Of a DNA stretch of 8,238 nt, positions 6,859 through 8,238 are shown in pieces (position 1 is the stretch's first letter; each line of letters starts with the position of its first letter). Source of the stretch: Bacteroidales bacterium. Lineage in GTDB: Bacteria; Bacteroidota; Bacteroidia; Bacteroidales; UBA7960. The stretch lies in assembly GCA_003555385.1 (NCBI GenBank), contig PWHO01000196.1, positions 1 to 8,238 of the forward strand, given 5' to 3'. The notes below the pieces were generated by a model. It saw only the letters and a program-made list of their open reading frames with translations, did no database searches and was not told the DNA's origin. Both the position numbers and the translations under genes were made by a program.

Positions 6859-6889
6859 CAAAAATACGCCTTTCTTTTTTTTATACAAC
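6859..6889 (-). promoter_or_regulatory. Bacteroidota sigma-A type promoter for the COG2403 gene
   Basis: On the minus strand TATTTTTG (6866-6859) matches TAnnTTTG exactly. GTTG (6889-6886), one base off TTTG, lies 19 bp upstream over an A-rich spacer. Transcription would start near 6852, giving a leader of about 15 nt with no Shine-Dalgarno sequence, as usual in this phylum. Confidence 0.65.
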
Positions 6890-6909
6890 TTTTTTCAGGC
6901 TTAAGGAGG

Positions 6910-6921
6910 AAGATTAATCTT
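6910..6921. repeat. AT-rich palindrome AAGATTAATCTT
   Basis: A perfect 12-bp palindrome about 20 bp upstream of the COG2403 -33 element and about 100 bp upstream of the kinase -33 element. Its position would suit a regulator acting on either gene, but a single copy in AT-rich DNA may be chance. Confidence 0.3.
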
Positions 6922-7017
6922 TCGAATGTGTTAAAATGCCGGTTGCCTGCTTGCCGTTTAATAGTGTGGATATGTTTATTTATTATGTCCATGCATGGGT
7001 ATTTGAGCAGGATTAAT

Positions 7018-7047
7018 TTTGAATTGGATGGAAATTGTATAATTTTG
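7018..7047 (+). promoter_or_regulatory. Bacteroidota sigma-A type promoter for the histidine kinase gene
   Basis: TTTG (7018-7021) and TAATTTTG (7040-7047) match the -33 and -7 consensus exactly, with an 18-bp spacer (consensus about 19). A second TAATTTTG at 7014-7021 has no -33 partner. Transcription would start near 7054, giving a leader of about 105 nt that includes the hairpin at 7114-7128. Confidence 0.6.
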
Positions 7048-7113
7048 CAGGACAATGTATTTTCTTATTCCGGTAGTTTATACGTTAGTGATTTTTTCTG
7101 TAATTCAATAAAA

Positions 7114-7128
7114 GGCGCAATGTGCGCC
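7114..7128 (+). other. Small perfect hairpin in the histidine kinase leader
   Basis: GGCGCA (7114-7119), loop ATG, TGCGCC (7123-7128) forms a 6-bp all-Watson-Crick stem ending 30 nt before the kinase ATG. In the plus direction no T-run follows, so it is not a plus-strand terminator. In the minus direction TTTTATT follows, but no minus-strand gene ends here. It could tune mRNA stability or translation; purpose unknown. Confidence 0.4.
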
Positions 7129-7158
7129 AACCGGGGGGACATATAATTTTTATCTGAT

Positions 7159-8238
7159 ATGAAAATTATTACAGACCCGCAGCTCCGCCGGGAAATTCTC
7201 GATGCCTATTTCGCCTATTACGAAGCTTACACCAACCGCCGGTGGGAGGAGATGACCGGCTATTTTTCAGATACCATCACCATGTTTGGTACCGGTATTG
7301 ATGAGGTCAGTTATGCGGGTCATACAACACTCGCCACCCTGCGCAGGGAGTTTTCCCAGGCACCGGACTCCGTTACCTATAAAGTAAAAAGCAAGGAGGT
7401 GTATGCTGTGTCGGATGAGGTGACCCTTCTGATGCTTACCATGGATGTCACCCTGCACAATGAAGTGCAGGAGGTGGTTTGTGCGAACAACAGAACCACG
7501 GCCGTGATGGTTAAGGAATCGGACGGTTGGAAACTGGCCCACGGGCACTGGTCTCAGCCTGATAGAGATATTGGTCTGGGTGAAAGCGTTCCCTACCGCT
7601 TGCTGCTTGAACGCAGCAGGCAGCTGGAGGAGAAAGTATCTGAACGGACCATGGAGCTCATGGCCCAGAAGGACGAACTGAAACGACTTAATGAAACCAA
7701 AGACAAGTTATTTTCTGTTATTGCCCACGATCTCAAGAACCCTTTCAACAGTATCATCGGTTTCTCAGAACTTTTACTGGAAGGCCGTGACGACTTTCAG
7801 CCTGAGAAGGTGGATCAGATGCTGCATAACATCCACCGGCAGTCTAAATCCACTTATGAATTACTGGAAAACCTCCTCGAGTGGGCCAGGTCGCAGACCG
7901 ACTTTATTGCCTTCCGGCCGGAAAATATTTCATTGCAGTCTGTGATCAGGGATGTAAAAGCTTCGCTGGAAGCACCGGCAAAGGAAAAAGGGATCAGTTT
8001 CCGGTGCGATATTCCGGATCACCTGGTGGTAAAAGCGGACAGGCCCATGCTGCAGATCATCTTGCGAAACCTCCTGCATAATGCCATCAAGTTTTCCCAC
8101 TCCGGCGGCGAGATCAGTTGCCGCGCAGAACCGTGCGAAGGGGGGGTATGTGTTATGATATCAGATACGGGGGTCGGGATGGATGCCAACATCCGCAAAG
8201 CCATAGAGAATGGTGTTCACCTGGATGCACAACAGGGA
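7159..8238 (+). CDS. Soluble sensor histidine kinase with N-terminal NTF2/SnoaL-like domain, 3'-truncated by window edge
   Basis: The frame is open from the ATG at 7159-7161 to the last base, 360 codons, so the gene runs past the window. Residues about 8-134 look like an NTF2-like domain of the SnoaL/DUF4440 kind: a helical start (AYFAYYEAYTNRRWEEM), FSDTITMFGTG, a strand-rich middle and a closing DGWKLAHGHWSQ. Residues about 145-184 form a charged coiled coil (LLLERSRQLEEKV, then MAQKDELKRLNETKDKLF). A HisKA dimerisation domain follows with SVIAHDLKNPFNS; H190 is the phosphoacceptor. The HATPase_c domain begins about residue 250, with N box N304-L-L-H-N308-A-I-K-F and G1 box D336-T-G-V-G-M. 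The F/G2 boxes would lie beyond the window. There is no signal peptide or membrane helix, so it should sense an internal cue, perhaps a small molecule in the NTF2 pocket. It autophosphorylates and passes phosphate to a response regulator; no partner is visible. Another output domain may follow. Confidence 0.88.
   Translation, partial: MKIITDPQLRREILDAYFAYYEAYTNRRWEEMTGYFSDTITMFGTGIDEVSYAGHTTLATLRREFSQAPDSVTYKVKSKEVYAVSDEVTLLMLTMDVTLHNEVQEVVCANNRTTAVMVKESDGWKLAHGHWSQPDRDIGLGESVPYRLLLERSRQLEEKVSERTMELMAQKDELKRLNETKDKLFSVIAHDLKNPFNSIIGFSELLLEGRDDFQPEKVDQMLHNIHRQSKSTYELLENLLEWARSQTDFIAFRPENISLQSVIRDVKASLEAPAKEKGISFRCDIPDHLVVKADRPMLQIILRNLLHNAIKFSHSGGEISCRAEPCEGGVCVMISDTGVGMDANIRKAIENGVHLDAQQG

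Larger units (their letters stand above)
6838..7158. other. Divergent intergenic region, 321 nt
   Basis: AT-rich non-coding stretch between the divergent COG2403 and histidine kinase genes. It holds a minus-strand promoter (6859-6889), a 12-bp perfect palindrome AAGATTAATCTT (6910-6921), a plus-strand promoter (7018-7047) and a GC-rich hairpin (7114-7128). A 26-codon frame from an ATG near 6935 has no start signal or recognisable content, and I do not call it. The minus-strand frame across 6813-7055 overlaps the promoter and the neighbouring start and has no family signature. Confidence 0.7.

Noticed and set aside
6901..6912. Shine-Dalgarno-like AAGGAGGAAG
   Set aside because: No suitable start codon 5-10 nt downstream, and this phylum rarely uses SD pairing.
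6935..7015. Possible 26-codon small ORF (MPVACLPFNSVDM...) in the intergenic region
   Set aside because: No promoter immediately upstream, no conserved content, and its length is expected by chance.
6250..7146. 298-codon plus-strand frame spanning the 5' half of the COG2403 gene and the intergenic region
   Set aside because: Antisense to a well-supported gene; it crosses two predicted promoters and has no recognisable domain or start signal.
1..8238. Search for CRISPR repeats, tRNA genes, transposon ends, toxin-antitoxin pairs or phage-defence genes
   Set aside because: No regularly spaced repeats, cloverleaf-like segment, transposase or defence-type domain was seen; all sizeable coding space is taken by housekeeping or signalling genes.

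Overview
This window looks like chromosomal housekeeping DNA from a member of the Bacteroidota, probably near Bacteroidales/Marinilabiliales. The evidence is the protein families (NspC of the carboxyspermidine route, a secreted M28 peptidase with a C-terminal PDZ domain, a pyrB-pyrI pair), starts that lack Shine-Dalgarno sequences, and three upstream regions with the Bacteroidota sigma-A -7 box TAnnTTTG, two of them spaced 19 bp from a -33-like element. I see no tRNA, rRNA, CRISPR array, insertion sequence, integrase or phage gene.

Left part (1-2915): the 3' part of nspC (+), cut by the window edge, converges on a small two-helix LapA/DUF1049-like membrane protein gene (-). That gene is divergent from a secreted M28 zinc aminopeptidase with a PA-like insert and a PDZ tail (+). 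gpsA (+) follows the peptidase after 34 nt and may share its transcript.

Middle part (3946-6837): gpsA converges on a minus-strand group. Read in the direction of transcription, this is a COG2403 family protein (predicted GTPase, similar to archaeal cyclic 2,3-diphosphoglycerate synthetase), a strong intrinsic terminator, then pyrB and pyrI. The last two encode the catalytic and regulatory chains of aspartate transcarbamoylase, the committed step of pyrimidine synthesis.

Right part (6838-8238): a 321-nt divergent intergenic region carries a promoter for each flanking gene, a 12-bp AT palindrome and a small GC-rich hairpin in the right-hand leader. From 7159 to the window edge runs a 360-codon open frame with no stop. 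It encodes a soluble sensor histidine kinase with an N-terminal NTF2/SnoaL-like domain, a coiled-coil linker, a HisKA domain and the start of an HATPase domain.

The genes serve separate jobs: polyamine synthesis, envelope, peptide degradation, phospholipid precursor, pyrimidines and signalling. I found no convincing new multi-gene system. The two most interesting items are the function of the COG2403 protein beside pyrBI and the ligand of the NTF2-like histidine kinase.
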